This document shows, piece by piece, positions 37,753-47,011 of a stretch of DNA of 64,000 nt (position 1 is the stretch's first letter; each line of letters begins with the position of its first letter). The translations under genes and the position numbers were made by a program. The notes under the pieces were generated by a model. It was not told the origin of the DNA and made no database searches. It saw only the letters and a list, made by a program, of their open reading frames with translations. Source of the stretch: an uncultured Pseudomonas sp. (GTDB taxonomy: Bacteria > Pseudomonadota > Gammaproteobacteria > Pseudomonadales > Pseudomonadaceae); assembly GCF_943846705.1 (NCBI RefSeq), contig NZ_OX044366.1, positions 3,720,001 to 3,784,000 on the forward strand, read 5' to 3'.

Positions 37753-38004
37753 ATGAACAACGTTCTGAAATTCTCTGCTCTGGCATTGGCCGCAGTTCTG
37801 GCCACCGGTTGCAGCAGCATGTCCAAAGAAACTGAAGCTCGTCTGACTGCAACTGAAGATGCAGCTGCTCGCGCTCAAGCCCGTGCCGACGAAGCCTACC
37901 GCAAGGCTGATGACGCTATGGCCGCTGCTCAGAAGGCTCAGCAAACTGCTGACGAAGCCAACGAGCGCGCTCTGCGTATGCTGGAAAAAGCCAGCCGCAA
38001 GTAA
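37753..38004 (+). CDS. oprI: Major outer-membrane lipoprotein OprI (Lpp)
   Basis: Abundant 83-residue lipoprotein anchoring the outer membrane to peptidoglycan. The signal sequence [20 protein letters not shown] ends in the lipobox (ATGC), and Cys20 is the lipidated residue. The mature part is an alanine-rich trimeric coiled coil with heptads ([20 protein letters not shown]) ending in KASRK, whose terminal Lys can be linked to peptidoglycan. AAGGGG lies upstream. It is monocistronic with a strong terminator. Confidence 0.97.
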
Positions 38005-38021
38005 TAGCTCACAAGGCTATG

Positions 38022-38054
38022 AAAAGCCGACCCAGTCTCTGGGTCGGCTTTTTT
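38022..38054 (+). terminator. oprI intrinsic terminator
   Basis: AAAAGCCGACCCAG pairs with CTGGGTCGGCTTTT around a 3-nt loop, followed by further Ts. Confidence 0.95.
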
Positions 38055-38205
38055 ATTGGCTATGTTCCGATAACTGTTGAGAAGCTGAGGACGTAGCCCA
38101 TCAAGATAGGCATGTTCATGCAGCGCCAATAGGTCACTGAGAACGACAGGAAGACCACAACAGCCGTTTTGGAGTTTGGATGCAGAGCAATGGCCACCCA
38201 CAAAA

Positions 38206-38235
38206 AACCCTACTGCCTCAACGGGCCGTAGGGTT
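38206..38235 (-). terminator. Terminator of the CHASE histidine kinase gene
   Basis: AACCCTAC and GTAGGGTT form an 8-bp stem, and the minus strand runs on into TTTTTT. It lies 27 bp past the kinase stop. Confidence 0.8.
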
Positions 38236-38261
38236 GGATAAAGCAGATATAGGGTAAGCGA

Positions 38262-40772
38262 TTACGCTTTAGCCTCTTCAGAACTGGCCTTCACAGCACT
38301 GATCACTTTAATCAGCTCTTCCTTATCTATGGGCTTGGTGATGAAGCCATCCATACCTGTTTCAAGATAGTGGGAGCGATCACCCGCCATGGAGTGGGCG
38401 GTCACCGCAACAATAGCGGGACACTGCTTACCCAGCGCAGCACGAATCAGTTGGGTGGCCTCGACCCCATTCATATCTGGCATGGAAATATCCATGAGAA
38501 TCAGGTCAAAACGTTGTTCCTGTGCGACCTGCAAAGCTTGAGCACCACTGTCGGCATATTTCAATACGTAGCCTCGACCTTCGAGCAAACACTCCACAAC
38601 TAACTGATTTGTCGGGGAGTCATCGACCACCAAAATACGCAGACCGCCCTGCTTTGCCCAATTTGGCTCAGCGCTCTTGCACTCTTCAACTGCCGGCTTT
38701 AAGTGAATACATGCCAAGGAGAGGGTAAAACTGAAGCGTGCGCCGCCAAGCGAGGATTCACTCACCAGAATCTCACTGCCCATCAGCTGAGCCAGGCGCT
38801 GAGAAATAGCCAATCCCAAGCCCGCCCCCCCATGCTCACGCGTTAGCGAGGCGTCCCCTTGGGCAAAAGCCTCAAACAATCGCGGACGCATTTCTTCAGA
38901 TACACCAGGACCAGAGTCGTCGACGCTGAATGTAAAGGCCGACTGTCCATTCACATCTGGTTGCGCGTTGATTGATAAGCGAACAGTGCCTTTTTCTGTG
39001 AATTTGACTGCATTGGACAACAGGTTAAACAACACCTGACGCAACCGCACGCTGTCGCCAATGCAGTGAGCCGGTAGCCCATCGCTGGTGTTATAGACAA
39101 AACTCAAGCCCTTTTGCTCGCAGGAAAATTCCGCATAATTAAGCACTGGTTTAATGAGGTCAACAAATTGAAAGGGCGCACTCTCCAGTTCTAAGTTGCC
39201 AGACTCTACTCGTGTCAAATCGAGGATTTCGTTTACCAGAGATAGCAGATGCTTACCTGAGCGCGCAGCCACACCGACACGTGAGCGCTCCTCGACCGAC
39301 AATCGGCTGGAAGGCTCCAAAGCGGTCAGAATTCCGATGACCACATTCAGTGGCGTGCGTAACTCATGGCTAACCGTTGCGAGGAACGTACTCTTGGCAT
39401 CATTGGAAATATCCGCGCGTTGGCGGGCTTCAATCAGTTCAAGCTCTTTACGCTTGAGGTCAGTGATGTCAACCCGAATACCAGCGAGGCCGCCATCACG
39501 CATGCGTCGCTGCACAACCCGCAACACTCGGCCATCACTTAAATACTCCTCATAATGCGACTCACCACTGCGGTGTAACTGCAGCTTGCTTTCCAGCACA
39601 TCAATATTTGCAGAGCGATCGCTCTGCGTAGCAAATTGACCGCGCTCAATACCGTACTCAATCAGGCGTCGCGCCGAAGTGCCGGGTTTAATAACAGCAT
39701 CACTGCGCTCATAAAAACGACGAAAATTGGCATTACACAAAACCAGTCGATCCTGCGCATCGAAAATGGCAAACGCATCAGGAATGGCTTCGATCGCATC
39801 AACCAAGCGGTACTCGCTGTGACGCAAGTTGTCAGTGGCTTCCTGCACCATACGACGCAAACGAACGGGCAAGCGCAGCAAGCTATAAAATGCCACAGCT
39901 AAGATCAGCACTAGGGCGGCATAGGCTAAACGCGGGCCCAACTTGTAGCCGTTTTTTTGAGTCCAGCCCACATCTGGCACACCCGCCAGTTGCCATACAC
40001 CACCCGGCAACACCACATCCAGGGTGATGGGCGTGTTGGCAAATACCTCAGGCTGGCCATAAATCAGCTCCCCCTGAGCCCCCAGTCCATCTTTGCCGCG
40101 CATGGCAATCTCAACAGCGGCTGACTCCCCGACTGCCTGATGAGCGCGTTCAACAATTGCTCCCCAATCAATCAGGACATTGGCAAACCCCCAAAAGCGC
40201 TCTTGCGATTGGTTGGGCTCTGTCACGAAAATCGGATAACGCCCAATGACAGCGGTTCCACCCTGAATAAGCTTGACCGGCCCGGCTACCCATAACTCTC
40301 GCCCATCAATCGCCCGCTGAGCTGCTTTACGACGCTCAGGATCACCCAGCAGGTTATGGCCTATAGCCCCTTTGTTTGCATCATAGGGCCAGACATAGGT
40401 GACGATACCGTCGGGGGCCAGTTGCAGGCTCTTGATGTGCTCATCTTTGTTGGCCAACTCGGCAGCAACACGAAAGAACAACTGCTCATCGATGGTTTGA
40501 CTCACCATAGGCAGTGCGATCAAGCCTTTTACCAAATACAAATCGCCATTGAGGTAGGACTCAAGCTGCGCCCTGACTACGGACAACTTTTGCAGGACGG
40601 ACTGTTCCTCTAACGAACGCTGGGCACGATAGTCCTCTTGGTAGTAAGCGTACGAAGCAAGCAGGCCGCCAGCAGCCAGCAGAGTGGCCAAGCAGGCCGC
40701 GACGAAACCGCGCTGCCACCAATGCACGGATTGATCAGTGCCTGGGGTTTTCACTGTATTAAGTGCGGTCAT
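38262..40772 (-). CDS. CHASE-domain hybrid sensor histidine kinase
   Basis: Membrane sensor kinase of 836 residues. Span 1 is at about 22-44, a periplasmic CHASE sensor at 60-270, span 2 at 280-302, PAS at 320-440 and HisKA with SHELRTP (His469). HATPase follows, with N-box NLLSNAVKF and GGAGLGLAI. A receiver at about 710-825 has the phospho-acceptor in LMDISMP (Asp761). There is no HPt, so the phosphate must pass to a separate HPt, possibly that of the kinase at 42456. AAGGAGG precedes ATG 40772. A candidate sigma-54 promoter (40805-40820) and a 23-bp palindrome (40955-40977) lie upstream. CHASE domains bind small extracellular ligands; this one is unknown. Confidence 0.9.
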   Translation of the reverse strand: MTALNTVKTPGTDQSVHWWQRGFVAACLATLLAAGGLLASYAYYQEDYRAQRSLEEQSVLQKLSVVRAQLESYLNGDLYLVKGLIALPMVSQTIDEQLFFRVAAELANKDEHIKSLQLAPDGIVTYVWPYDANKGAIGHNLLGDPERRKAAQRAIDGRELWVAGPVKLIQGGTAVIGRYPIFVTEPNQSQERFWGFANVLIDWGAIVERAHQAVGESAAVEIAMRGKDGLGAQGELIYGQPEVFANTPITLDVVLPGGVWQLAGVPDVGWTQKNGYKLGPRLAYAALVLILAVAFYSLLRLPVRLRRMVQEATDNLRHSEYRLVDAIEAIPDAFAIFDAQDRLVLCNANFRRFYERSDAVIKPGTSARRLIEYGIERGQFATQSDRSANIDVLESKLQLHRSGESHYEEYLSDGRVLRVVQRRMRDGGLAGIRVDITDLKRKELELIEARQRADISNDAKSTFLATVSHELRTPLNVVIGILTALEPSSRLSVEERSRVGVAARSGKHLLSLVNEILDLTRVESGNLELESAPFQFVDLIKPVLNYAEFSCEQKGLSFVYNTSDGLPAHCIGDSVRLRQVLFNLLSNAVKFTEKGTVRLSINAQPDVNGQSAFTFSVDDSGPGVSEEMRPRLFEAFAQGDASLTREHGGAGLGLAISQRLAQLMGSEILVSESSLGGARFSFTLSLACIHLKPAVEECKSAEPNWAKQGGLRILVVDDSPTNQLVVECLLEGRGYVLKYADSGAQALQVAQEQRFDLILMDISMPDMNGVEATQLIRAALGKQCPAIVAVTAHSMAGDRSHYLETGMDGFITKPIDKEELIKVISAVKASSEEAKA

Positions 40773-40804
40773 ACGTGGCCCTCCTTACGAATACAGAAGT
40801 ACCC

Positions 40805-40820
40805 CGCAAAATACAGGCCA
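40805..40820 (-). promoter_or_regulatory. Candidate sigma-54 promoter of the CHASE kinase
   Basis: Minus strand reads TGGCC, five bases, then TTTGCG. GG and GC dinucleotides are spaced by exactly 10 nt. The inferred start site near 40794 leaves a leader of about 20 nt. Confidence 0.55.
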
Positions 40821-40954
40821 GTTTTAGCGAAACCTAAAAAGCTCGGTATAAAGTACCGCGCAGCCTTCTAGGACGGCTGCATGCACTGTCAGCAAGGGAC
40901 CGCCGTTGCGAAAGCAAGACGTTTTTGCGGAAAAACAGATCAAGCTCACGCAAG

Positions 40955-40977
40955 TTGCATTGCATTTTGCAAAGCAA
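40955..40977. promoter_or_regulatory. 23-bp palindrome, candidate activator site (copy 1)
   Basis: Left arm TTGCATTGCAT, central T, right arm TTGCAAAGCAA. It differs from the perfect copy upstream of the pilin gene (59933-59955) at only three arm positions. It lies about 170 bp upstream of the inferred kinase start site. Confidence 0.6.
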
Positions 40978-40989
40978 ATTGCGTCATTG

Positions 40990-42447
40990 TCAGCTCTGCA
41001 GTTCTTCCTCAGGCGACTTCTCCCACGCCTGACGCTTGCGATATAAAGTTGAGGCGCTGACCTCTAGCAGCGCTGCAGCCTTTGGCAAGTTGCCATCACA
41101 CAGCGCAATTGCCCTTTCAATGATCAATTTTTCCTCAATCCACAGCGGGCGAATTTCGTTATCCGCCTGAACAGAGCTCGCCGGCGCTGAGGAAATGCCT
41201 GAACGCACAAGCGCTGATGGCGCAGGAGGGGGTGATAAATGCGGCGTTGCGCTTTGCTGGAGTCCTCCGCGCAGCGACTCAGGCAACATATCGACTGTAA
41301 TCTGCTCGCCCTCACCCAGCACCACCATGTTCATGATGGCGTTTTGCAGTTCGCGAACGTTACCCGGCCACGGGTACGCTTGGATGATGGACTCCACCTC
41401 CGCCGAAAAGCCCTGAAATGCCTTGTTTTCATTGGCACTTATGTCTTGTAACAGGTGATTGGCGATGAGCAGACTGTCGCTGCCACGCTCGCGCAAGGGT
41501 GGCAGTCGCAGGGGGATGACATGCAAACGGTAGTAAAGGTCCTCGCGAAACCGACCCGCCCTCACCTCTTCCAATGGGTCTCTGTTGGTGGCACAGACAA
41601 AACGGATATCGACCTTCTGGCTCACACTTGAGCCGACCTTCTGAAAAGTACCCGACTGAATAAAGCGCAACAGCTTGCTTTGCAGTTCTAGGTCCATTTC
41701 GCAAAGCTCATCAAGAAACAATGTGCCGCCGTCGGCCAAAGTCGCAGCGCCATCGCGCTCGGCATGGGCCCCGGTAAAAGCCCCCTTCATATGGCCGAAT
41801 ATCTCACTCTCCATCAAGTCTCGTGGAATAGCCGCACAGTTGATGGTCAGAAAAGGTTTGTCAGCGCGGTCGCTTAGGCGATGAACAGCCTCAGCACAGA
41901 GTTCTTTACCGGTTCCACTTTCACCCGTAATGAAAATGCTGGCGCGGCTGGAAGCTGCGCTCTCGATAATCCTGTAAACCCCTTGCATCACTGGAGATGC
42001 ACCGATCAGGTTTTCAAAGTGATCGCGTTCATAACGCTGCTGGTAGCTGTCCAGCATGTCTTCCAGACGATGCTGCTTAAGCACATTGTTGACCGTCACC
42101 AGCAGCCGCCCTGCCTCCATAGGCTTACTCAGGAAGTCCTCTGCACCCAGGCGCATGGCTTCCATGGCAACCTTGGCCGAGTCACTCGCAGTAACGACCA
42201 CTACCGGTACATCGATGGTTTTTTTCTTCAGGTAACGCAACACATCAAAGCCGTGCATATCAGGCAGAGTCAGGTCCAGTAACAGGAGATCAAACTGTTC
42301 CTCGCCCAAGGCCACCAATCCATCCTGACCGTTTTCGGCATGAACCACGCGGTGCCCCTGCCCCTGCAGGTACTCGCTATACAACGTGGCCAAAGGCAGG
42401 CTGTCTTCAATTAATAGGATCGAGCCTTCGATTTGATTCTTGTGCAT
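40990..42447 (-). CDS. NtrC-family sigma-54-dependent response regulator
   Basis: Enhancer-binding transcription activator, 485 residues. The receiver at about 8-120 has its phospho-acceptor in LLLLDLTLP (Asp58). The AAA+ domain at 146-385 has GESGTGKE, the sigma-54 contact loop GAFTGA (222-227) and Walker B GTLFLDEL. A C-terminal Fis-type helix-turn-helix reads LPKAAALLEVSASTLYRKRQ. ATG 42447 is preferred to an open extension to 42570 that lies inside the kinase gene. It begins 8 bp after the HPt kinase stop and is the third gene of the PhnD-like / kinase / regulator operon. It is the only sigma-54 activator in the window, and so the best candidate to bind the shared palindromes. Confidence 0.92.
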   Translation of the reverse strand: MHKNQIEGSILLIEDSLPLATLYSEYLQGQGHRVVHAENGQDGLVALGEEQFDLLLLDLTLPDMHGFDVLRYLKKKTIDVPVVVVTASDSAKVAMEAMRLGAEDFLSKPMEAGRLLVTVNNVLKQHRLEDMLDSYQQRYERDHFENLIGASPVMQGVYRIIESAASSRASIFITGESGTGKELCAEAVHRLSDRADKPFLTINCAAIPRDLMESEIFGHMKGAFTGAHAERDGAATLADGGTLFLDELCEMDLELQSKLLRFIQSGTFQKVGSSVSQKVDIRFVCATNRDPLEEVRAGRFREDLYYRLHVIPLRLPPLRERGSDSLLIANHLLQDISANENKAFQGFSAEVESIIQAYPWPGNVRELQNAIMNMVVLGEGEQITVDMLPESLRGGLQQSATPHLSPPPAPSALVRSGISSAPASSVQADNEIRPLWIEEKLIIERAIALCDGNLPKAAALLEVSASTLYRKRQAWEKSPEEELQS

Positions 42448-42455
42448 AAATCCCC

Positions 42456-45400
42456 CTATGCCGGTACGGCAATATTGAAGCGCTGGCGGTAGCATTGCAG
42501 TGTGTCGCGCAATGTGTCGCCGACCTCTGGCAACAATTGCTGCACACGCTCCGGCTCCATACGTTTGCAAGCCGACTCTATTTCACGGGCTAGCACGGCC
42601 AGTTGGGCTGCGCCAAAGGTGGCCGCATTACTTTTCAAGGTATGCGCTTCAATCTCCACACCATGACAGTCGAGACTGGCAAAGTGCGCCGCAATAGCGT
42701 CCACGCGCTTCTGCGCCTCAATCACAAACAAACTGATCATGCGATCGAGCATGGCGTCCGATGTTTCCTGAGCAAGGCGCGCCAACACCGCCTCGTCCAT
42801 CAATTTCAATGCCGTCATGCTGTGTTCTCCTGTTTCCACACTGTCGCGATTGAGCAAGCCATCATCAATGGCCTGCACTAATGCCTCACGCGTAAATGGT
42901 TTGCCGAGAAAACCGCGCATGCCTGCTGCCAGGCAACGCTGAGTATCTGCATGCCCCGCATTTGCAGTGAGCGCTACAATCGGAATATCCGCATAGGCCG
43001 TTGCGCTTTCGCGAATGCGCCGCGTAGCTTCCAGCCCATCCATGCGCGGCATGCGCATGTCCATCAGAATCAGATCAAACGCTTGCTCAGCCAACAGCAT
43101 CAATACTTCGTGACCGTTGTTAGCGACTTCTACTTGAAAACCCGCTTGTTCCAACATGTTCATGGCGACGAGTTGATTAGCCTCGCTGTCCTCAGCCAAC
43201 AGAATGCGTTCGGTACGCATCACTTGGCCTTGATGCTTCTTTGAAGGAGCAGCTTGAACTTGGCCTGATGTGCCCTGCTGTAGGACCTGGACCAGACGTG
43301 AATAGCGAACTGGCTGCTCAATAACCGCAAAATAATCTGCTTGACCCTCGACGTAATATTCAGCCAGCCACTTACGCCTGGCCATCAATACAATCCGCCC
43401 TCCGGATTCATGAATGTGGTTCAAATGTTGTTCAATCGCGGGATCTTTCGCTAACTGCACATCGACAAATACCCAGTCCACTTCTGCAGACGGCTCCTCG
43501 GCATAGGCAAACTTATGACGCTCGGCCTGCAAGCCAAGCAACGCAAACTGCTTAACCATGGCAGCGCCCATAACCCTATTGTCGGTCACGACCCATACCC
43601 GACCAGTCAGAGAGGTAGACGCTGCAGCGGCCTCAACAACACCCAAGGGAATAGCAAAGCTGAACGTCGATCCCTGCCCCAAGGTACTGTCCAATTGAAT
43701 AGCACCGCCCATGGCTTCAACCAGTCGGTAACAAATGGATAACCCCAGGCCTGCTCCGCCATGTAGGGTGGCATCGGTACTGTCGACCTGGGTAAACGCT
43801 TCGAAAATCTCGGCTTGTTTGGTTCTTGGAATACCAATACCGCTGTCACTAACCGTGCATTCGAGGCTGAATTGATCCGCGGTTCCGGGCTGCATAACTA
43901 CCTGCAGAACCACCCCACCCTCTTGGGTAAACTTAATGGCGTTATCAATCAGATTGAGCAACACCTGGCGCAATCTAAATTCATCGCCACGGCACAGCGT
44001 GGGCAGGCTCGGGTCGTAGAGCATACCCAAGTCAATCTGCCGATCACTCAGGCGAAACGCTTCTACAGCAAGCACCGATTCACAGAGTTCGAGCAGATCG
44101 AAAGGCTCATTACTCAACTCCACCGCACCTGACTCAATGCGTGCAAAATCCAGAATGTTGTTTATCAGGCCCAACAGCACACCGGCGGACTGTTCTGCGG
44201 ACTCGGTATATAGCCGCTGCCGATAACTCAACTCGGTGCCGCCCAACAATTCCACACAACCCAACATGACGTTCAACGGTGAACGTATCTCGTGGGTAAC
44301 ATGCGCCAGAAAATCTGACTTGGCCTGGCTGGCCTTTTCCGCCGCATCTTTAGCGGCCAGCAAGCTCTGCTCAGTCTGTTTACGCTCGGTCAGGTCACGC
44401 AACACCAGCGTGACTAAACGCTGCTCACCCAACTGCACAGGAACATGAGTAAAACTCAACGGGATGCTCACGCCATCCTTGCGCCGCGCGACAAGTGTCT
44501 GCTGATTAAGCTCAATAGATTGCGGCTCACTTGGCTTACTGGCCAACTGCGTAAGTAAATCATCGCCACCCTCGACCAAGGTGATCGCCTCTAGCAGAGG
44601 CTGCCCGCGTAACTGCTCGATCTTTTGTTGAAACATCTTTGCCGCACCGGGGTTGGCATCCACCACCCGGTTCTGCCCGTCCAAGACAAAAATGGCATCC
44701 GGACTGGCCGTCGACAACGCTTCTTTCAGTCGTTCTCGACGCTCTAGCTCGGCCTGGATGGCCAGTTCAGAGGTCAAATCGCGGAACGCCAAAGCGAACT
44801 GACGGTGTTGGTTCTCCCATAATCTTGCGACACTCAGCTCAACCCATATAACACTGGTGCCTACACAAAATTTAATGCGTCCCAGATGCAGGCGGGTTTC
44901 GTCATCAGCTTCGTGATCGAGCTGTATCAAGCTACTGCGCAGGCGCTGTTCCTGAATCGGATCATCAAGTAAGCAAGTAAGGCCTTGCTGCGTTAGCGCG
45001 TGCTGAGTCAGGCCCAACGTACATTCGGCTGAACTATTCATCTCAATAATCTGTAGCTCGCCATCGACGATTAATACGCCATCGGTGATGGTATCGAGCA
45101 GTGCAGCCAAACGCTGCTCACGCACGGCTAAGCGGCGGGCATTTTCAGTTGCCTCACTCACGGCTACGTCGCGCTCTGCCTCACGCTGCGACAGCGCGCG
45201 TGCCATTCGATTAAAGGTGTGGGCAAGACCTCTGAACTCGCTGCTGGCGGTCATACCCAACTGCAAATCCGTGTTCCCCTCCACGATCTCATTCAATGCA
45301 TTACGCAGGTTACGCAGATCGCGCGTCAGTACCACGCCAATCAACCAGGACGTCAGGACCACCAGAATCAATGCCATTAATGCGACGACTATCAGTCGGT

Positions 45401-45854
45401 CTCGAGCGACCTCAAGGACCTTTTCAAAGGCTGCCGTAGAAGTCCCCAGCTCCAAAAAACCAATAGGAAACTCGTCGACATAAATGACCTTCTGCACATC
45501 AAACACACCGTCATCTACGCTGCCTACCGACAGATCCGCTGAGTACTCGATCGAGGATGGCGGGCTACTGCCGAGGTCGATAAGAACACGTTGATTGTCA
45601 CGAATGCGTAAATACTGGCTATCGGGATTGGTCATGAAAAGTGCCCCAACGGCATCCAATGCCGCGAGATCCGACGCCACTACCGCGTCGCGAATCAGCA
45701 CCGAAAGCTTGTCAGCCTCTGCATCAAAACGCTGGGTGAATGACTGCTCATTGGTAGCCCGTAAGAAATACACACTGGTACCCACCAGACCAGCCAGTGC
45801 CAATATCTCGAGCAACGCAATCCCCAGGATCACTTTGAGGCGAAAGGACATCAT
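42456..45854 (-). CDS. Hybrid histidine kinase with C-terminal HPt domain
   Basis: Membrane kinase of 1132 residues carrying a full phosphorelay. Span 1 is at about 7-32, a short periplasmic region at 33-150, span 2 at 153-176 and HAMP near 177-230. Two PAS domains cover about 245-375 and 378-495. HisKA has VTHEIRSP (His521), and HATPase has NLIDNAIKF and GGAGLGLSI. A degenerate receiver (about 751-860) has Gln where the conserved Lys should be. An intact receiver (about 882-1000) has Asp932 in LMDMRMP. HPt has EAHTLKSNAATFGA (His1071). It overlaps the upstream PhnD-like gene by 4 bp (ATGA), so the two are coupled. This domain order is BvgS/TorS-like. Confidence 0.92.
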   Translation of the reverse strand: MMSFRLKVILGIALLEILALAGLVGTSVYFLRATNEQSFTQRFDAEADKLSVLIRDAVVASDLAALDAVGALFMTNPDSQYLRIRDNQRVLIDLGSSPPSSIEYSADLSVGSVDDGVFDVQKVIYVDEFPIGFLELGTSTAAFEKVLEVARDRLIVVALMALILVVLTSWLIGVVLTRDLRNLRNALNEIVEGNTDLQLGMTASSEFRGLAHTFNRMARALSQREAERDVAVSEATENARRLAVREQRLAALLDTITDGVLIVDGELQIIEMNSSAECTLGLTQHALTQQGLTCLLDDPIQEQRLRSSLIQLDHEADDETRLHLGRIKFCVGTSVIWVELSVARLWENQHRQFALAFRDLTSELAIQAELERRERLKEALSTASPDAIFVLDGQNRVVDANPGAAKMFQQKIEQLRGQPLLEAITLVEGGDDLLTQLASKPSEPQSIELNQQTLVARRKDGVSIPLSFTHVPVQLGEQRLVTLVLRDLTERKQTEQSLLAAKDAAEKASQAKSDFLAHVTHEIRSPLNVMLGCVELLGGTELSYRQRLYTESAEQSAGVLLGLINNILDFARIESGAVELSNEPFDLLELCESVLAVEAFRLSDRQIDLGMLYDPSLPTLCRGDEFRLRQVLLNLIDNAIKFTQEGGVVLQVVMQPGTADQFSLECTVSDSGIGIPRTKQAEIFEAFTQVDSTDATLHGGAGLGLSICYRLVEAMGGAIQLDSTLGQGSTFSFAIPLGVVEAAAASTSLTGRVWVVTDNRVMGAAMVKQFALLGLQAERHKFAYAEEPSAEVDWVFVDVQLAKDPAIEQHLNHIHESGGRIVLMARRKWLAEYYVEGQADYFAVIEQPVRYSRLVQVLQQGTSGQVQAAPSKKHQGQVMRTERILLAEDSEANQLVAMNMLEQAGFQVEVANNGHEVLMLLAEQAFDLILMDMRMPRMDGLEATRRIRESATAYADIPIVALTANAGHADTQRCLAAGMRGFLGKPFTREALVQAIDDGLLNRDSVETGEHSMTALKLMDEAVLARLAQETSDAMLDRMISLFVIEAQKRVDAIAAHFASLDCHGVEIEAHTLKSNAATFGAAQLAVLAREIESACKRMEPERVQQLLPEVGDTLRDTLQCYRQRFNIAVPA

Positions 45855-46717
45855 GGGGTGCTATCCGCAGGGTCACTGATGGTGCCTTCCACGCCCTGCC
45901 AATCAATCTCTCGGATAGCGTCATAATCGCTGTCGGTCACCGCGTTGAAAGTCTGGATATTTAATTTCGCCAACAGGCTGCGTCCTTCAGCAGTCTCGCT
46001 CAGGCTCACCATTGCCTGCTGCAGCTGCTCTTGCACCGACGCAGGTACACGCGGATGAGCGGCAATCGGATGGGGGGTATAGCCGGGTGACTGCCAGAGC
46101 ACCCTTAACGACTCCCGCGCTTCGGCTGTGGTGCTATTCAGCGTGCGCATCACGCCTCCGCCTGCTGCAGCAAAACCGCGCTGTACATTGAGGTACACCG
46201 AGTCGTGCGAGCGCACAAATTGCACATCGACTGATACCCCCAGGGCCGCCAGCTCCTTGCGCGTAATCAATGAAGCGGCAAATGCTGCCGGAGAAGGAAA
46301 GACCACACGCTGCCCGGCAAGGTCTTCAAGTCGCTGGTAGGGGCTATCACGCCGCACCACTATCAGCCCTTTCAGTCGATTAGGCGCCTGTGCGGCCAAC
46401 GCCCTGTAACCGGGTGCCTCGCTGAAAACGGCGTAGTGATAGGGGTTCATATAAGCCACATCATAATCACCACGGCGCAAGGCCTGCTGAAAGGCCGGAA
46501 TATCCACTGCGGTTTTAAACACCAGCTCGAGGCCACTGGTCTTGCGTACCTGCTCAATTAGCGGCTGCCATAAGGAAAACAGCTTTGCCGCTGGTTGCTG
46601 TGGCACTACCCCCAGACTCATGACCTCGGCAGTCACCGACTGCAGCCCCAGCAGGCCAAACAGAAGAACCACACGCAGTAGGCGTACGCTGCAGGTTTGA
46701 ATGCTTTGCTGATTCAT
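45851..46717 (-). CDS. PhnD-like periplasmic substrate-binding protein (sensor partner)
   Basis: A 288-residue exported protein of the phosphate/phosphite/phosphonate-binding (PhnD) family. The signal peptide runs to about residue 30 (LLRVVLLFGLLGLQSVTAEV). Family blocks include LGVVPQQPAAKLFSLWQPLI, VAYMNPYHYAVF, RLEDLAGQRVVFPSPAAFAA and VRSHDSVYLNVQRGFAAAGG. There is no ABC ATPase or permease nearby. Instead it is fused by a 4-bp overlap to a hybrid kinase gene, so I infer that it presents a ligand to that kinase's periplasmic region, as TorT and similar proteins do. ATG 46717 is used because the candidate sigma-54 start site (near 46743) lies downstream of the longer alternatives. Ligand identity is unknown. 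Confidence 0.88.
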   Translation of the reverse strand: MNQQSIQTCSVRLLRVVLLFGLLGLQSVTAEVMSLGVVPQQPAAKLFSLWQPLIEQVRKTSGLELVFKTAVDIPAFQQALRRGDYDVAYMNPYHYAVFSEAPGYRALAAQAPNRLKGLIVVRRDSPYQRLEDLAGQRVVFPSPAAFAASLITRKELAALGVSVDVQFVRSHDSVYLNVQRGFAAAGGGVMRTLNSTTAEARESLRVLWQSPGYTPHPIAAHPRVPASVQEQLQQAMVSLSETAEGRSLLAKLNIQTFNAVTDSDYDAIREIDWQGVEGTISDPADSTP

Positions 46718-46753
46718 AGGCTGGGCTCGCTTGGCGAATGTACATAGGTGCAA

Positions 46754-46769
46754 AGCAAATTCAGTACCA
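46754..46769 (-). promoter_or_regulatory. Candidate sigma-54 promoter of the PhnD-like/kinase/regulator operon
   Basis: Minus strand reads TGGTAC, five bases, then TTGCT, with GG and GC exactly 10 nt apart. This is the best-looking of the five candidates. The inferred start near 46743 gives a leader of about 26 nt. Confidence 0.6.
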
Positions 46770-46829
46770 CTGCTCGGCATGGCCCTAAAATCGCAAACGT
46801 GGCTCAATTTCCAGCCAAAAAATTGCAAT

Positions 46830-46852
46830 TTGCTTCTTATTTTGCAATTCAC
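46830..46852. promoter_or_regulatory. Degenerate 23-bp palindrome (copy 2) in the divergent region
   Basis: Left TTGCTTCTTAT, central T, right TTGCAATTCAC, between the divergent PhnD-like and EAL genes. Extra half-site-like TTGCA elements are nearby at 46823-46828 and 46872-46878. This is the weakest match of the four. Confidence 0.4.
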
Positions 46853-46958
46853 CCTAGGAGCTCACTGTCGAATTTGCAAAATTAAGCTTCGCCTTTGCGC
46901 GTCTGGAATTAGCGCTAAAGCATTAGATCGTGGCGGATTTTTCTGGTTTGCGTAACGT

Positions 46959-46974
46959 TGGCATGCTTCTCGCT
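46959..46974 (+). promoter_or_regulatory. Candidate sigma-54 promoter of the REC-EAL gene
   Basis: TGGCAT, five bases, then TCGCT, with the GG-N10-GC spacing kept. The inferred start near 46986 leaves about 26 nt to the ATG at 47012. Confidence 0.5.
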
Positions 46975-47011
46975 GAGACCTAGCAAACGAGCAGACAGCA
47001 GGATTTTGATC

